In this document: positions 12,223 through 12,552 of the stretch, one piece after another
How the letters are laid out: each line of letters opens with the position of its first letter
Numbering within the stretch: the stretch's first letter is position 1
Source: Bacteroidales bacterium
Lineage (GTDB): Bacteria > Bacteroidota > Bacteroidia > Bacteroidales > F082
Direction of reading: 5' to 3'
Length of the DNA stretch: 12,552 nucleotides
Assembly (NCBI GenBank): GCA_017428285.1
Contig: JAFRRE010000117.1
Span: forward strand, 1 to 12,552
Position numbers and translations under genes: made by a program
Notes under the pieces: generated by a model
Told to the model about the DNA's origin: nothing
What the model saw: only the letters and a program-made list of their open reading frames with translations
Database searches by the model: none

Positions 12223-12266
12223 AAAAATACCGCAATCCAGGCATAGGCTTAGATTGCGGTATTTTT
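12223..12266 (+). terminator. Strong terminator after the small coiled-coil gene
   Basis: A 15-bp perfect stem AAAAATACCGCAATC (12223-12237) / GATTGCGGTATTTTT (12252-12266) surrounds a 14-nt loop and ends in five Ts. Its A-rich and T-rich ends would let it work in both directions. The stem core CCGCAAT, the GGCAxxGGxTT loop and the downstream GGAAC relate it to the units at 272 and 10449. Confidence 0.9.
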
Positions 12267-12318
12267 CGTTCAAAAGGAACGGCAAGTAGATTTCGCCCGT
12301 TTATGAATTGTTTTTTAT

Positions 12319-12326
12319 TAACTTTG
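12319..12326 (+). promoter_or_regulatory. Bacteroidota -7 box (TAACTTTG) of the GrpB gene
   Basis: TAACTTTG fits TAnnTTTG, 45 bp before the start codon, in a T-rich context. No clear -33 motif is visible. Confidence 0.55.
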
Positions 12327-12371
12327 CAGCAGAATTGCGAAACAGATAAATCGGAATTTGCAAAGGACTTG

Positions 12372-12552
12372 ATGATGAGAAAAGAACTATCGGAAATGAC
12401 GTTGGAAGAGTTGTGGGAGTTATTCCCCATCTTCCTTGTTCAGCCCAATGATCAATGGAATGAATACTTCAAGGAAATAGAAACTGAACTTACTAACCTT
12501 TTGACAGGTTATCCTGTTAAAAGAATCAGTCACATTGGAAGCACAGCGATCC
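12372..12552 (+). CDS. GrpB/UPF0157 family protein, N-terminal part (cut by window edge)
   Basis: Sixty codons are present, open to the window end. LSEMTLEELWELFPI (6-20) and the conserved RISHIGSTAI near residues 51-60 match the GrpB (UPF0157) family, in which the HIGST segment belongs to a nucleotidyltransferase-like fold. ATG 12372 is followed by a second ATG at 12375, and either may be used. The frame is open further upstream but has no other ATG after the promoter box. The family is often annotated as GrpB or as a fusion partner of dephospho-CoA kinase; its molecular function remains poorly defined. Confidence 0.85.
   Translation, partial: MMRKELSEMTLEELWELFPIFLVQPNDQWNEYFKEIETELTNLLTGYPVKRISHIGSTAI

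Overview
The window looks like chromosomal DNA from a Bacteroidota species, most likely an uncultured Bacteroidales/Prevotella-like organism. The evidence is several promoter boxes of the TAnnTTTG type, AT-rich start contexts without Shine-Dalgarno sites, lipoproteins carrying FnIII-like and InlB-B-like repeats, and protein families typical of that phylum (GrpB, DUF1016/YhcG, FISUMP-like C-terminal domains).

Layout. (1) 1-265: the 3' end of a Na+/Ca2+ exchanger gene, closed by a terminator hairpin and followed at once by a promoter. (2) 508-4413: a tight three-gene operon for an EmrAB-TolC-like tripartite efflux pump, in the order TolC-type outer membrane channel, HlyD/EmrA-type adaptor, 14-TM MFS pump. 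(3) 4519-5547: a single-gene DUF1016/YhcG PD-(D/E)XK nuclease-like protein whose coding sequence contains a perfect 28-bp palindrome. (4) 9987-5761, minus strand: a two-gene lipoprotein operon. The first gene encodes a von Willebrand A protein whose DxSxS strand sits at the extreme C-terminus, as in a circular permutation. The second encodes a 1004-aa protein with five FnIII-like repeats, three InlB-B-like repeats and a C-terminal lectin-fold/FISUMP-like domain whose last ~35 codons resemble the variable region of a diversity-generating retroelement (DGR) target. (5) 9988-10637: a long intergenic region with a ~150-bp imperfect inverted repeat, further hairpins and a terminator-plus-promoter unit related to the one at 272-360. 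(6) 10638-11801: a 12-TM MFS transporter of the DHA1 type. (7) 11892-12203: a small coiled-coil protein, closed by a 15-bp terminator stem. (8) 12372-end: the start of a GrpB/UPF0157 gene.

How it works together. The efflux operon is a self-contained export system across both membranes. The lipoprotein operon looks like a surface-display or adhesion module: a long repeat stalk carrying a possibly hypervariable tip, co-transcribed with an unusual vWA lipoprotein. This module is the strongest candidate for something undescribed. No reverse transcriptase, template repeat, tRNA, rRNA, CRISPR array, transposase or phage gene is visible in the window. A DGR reading would therefore need a reverse transcriptase and template elsewhere in the genome.

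All family assignments were made by reading motifs by eye. No database search was run.
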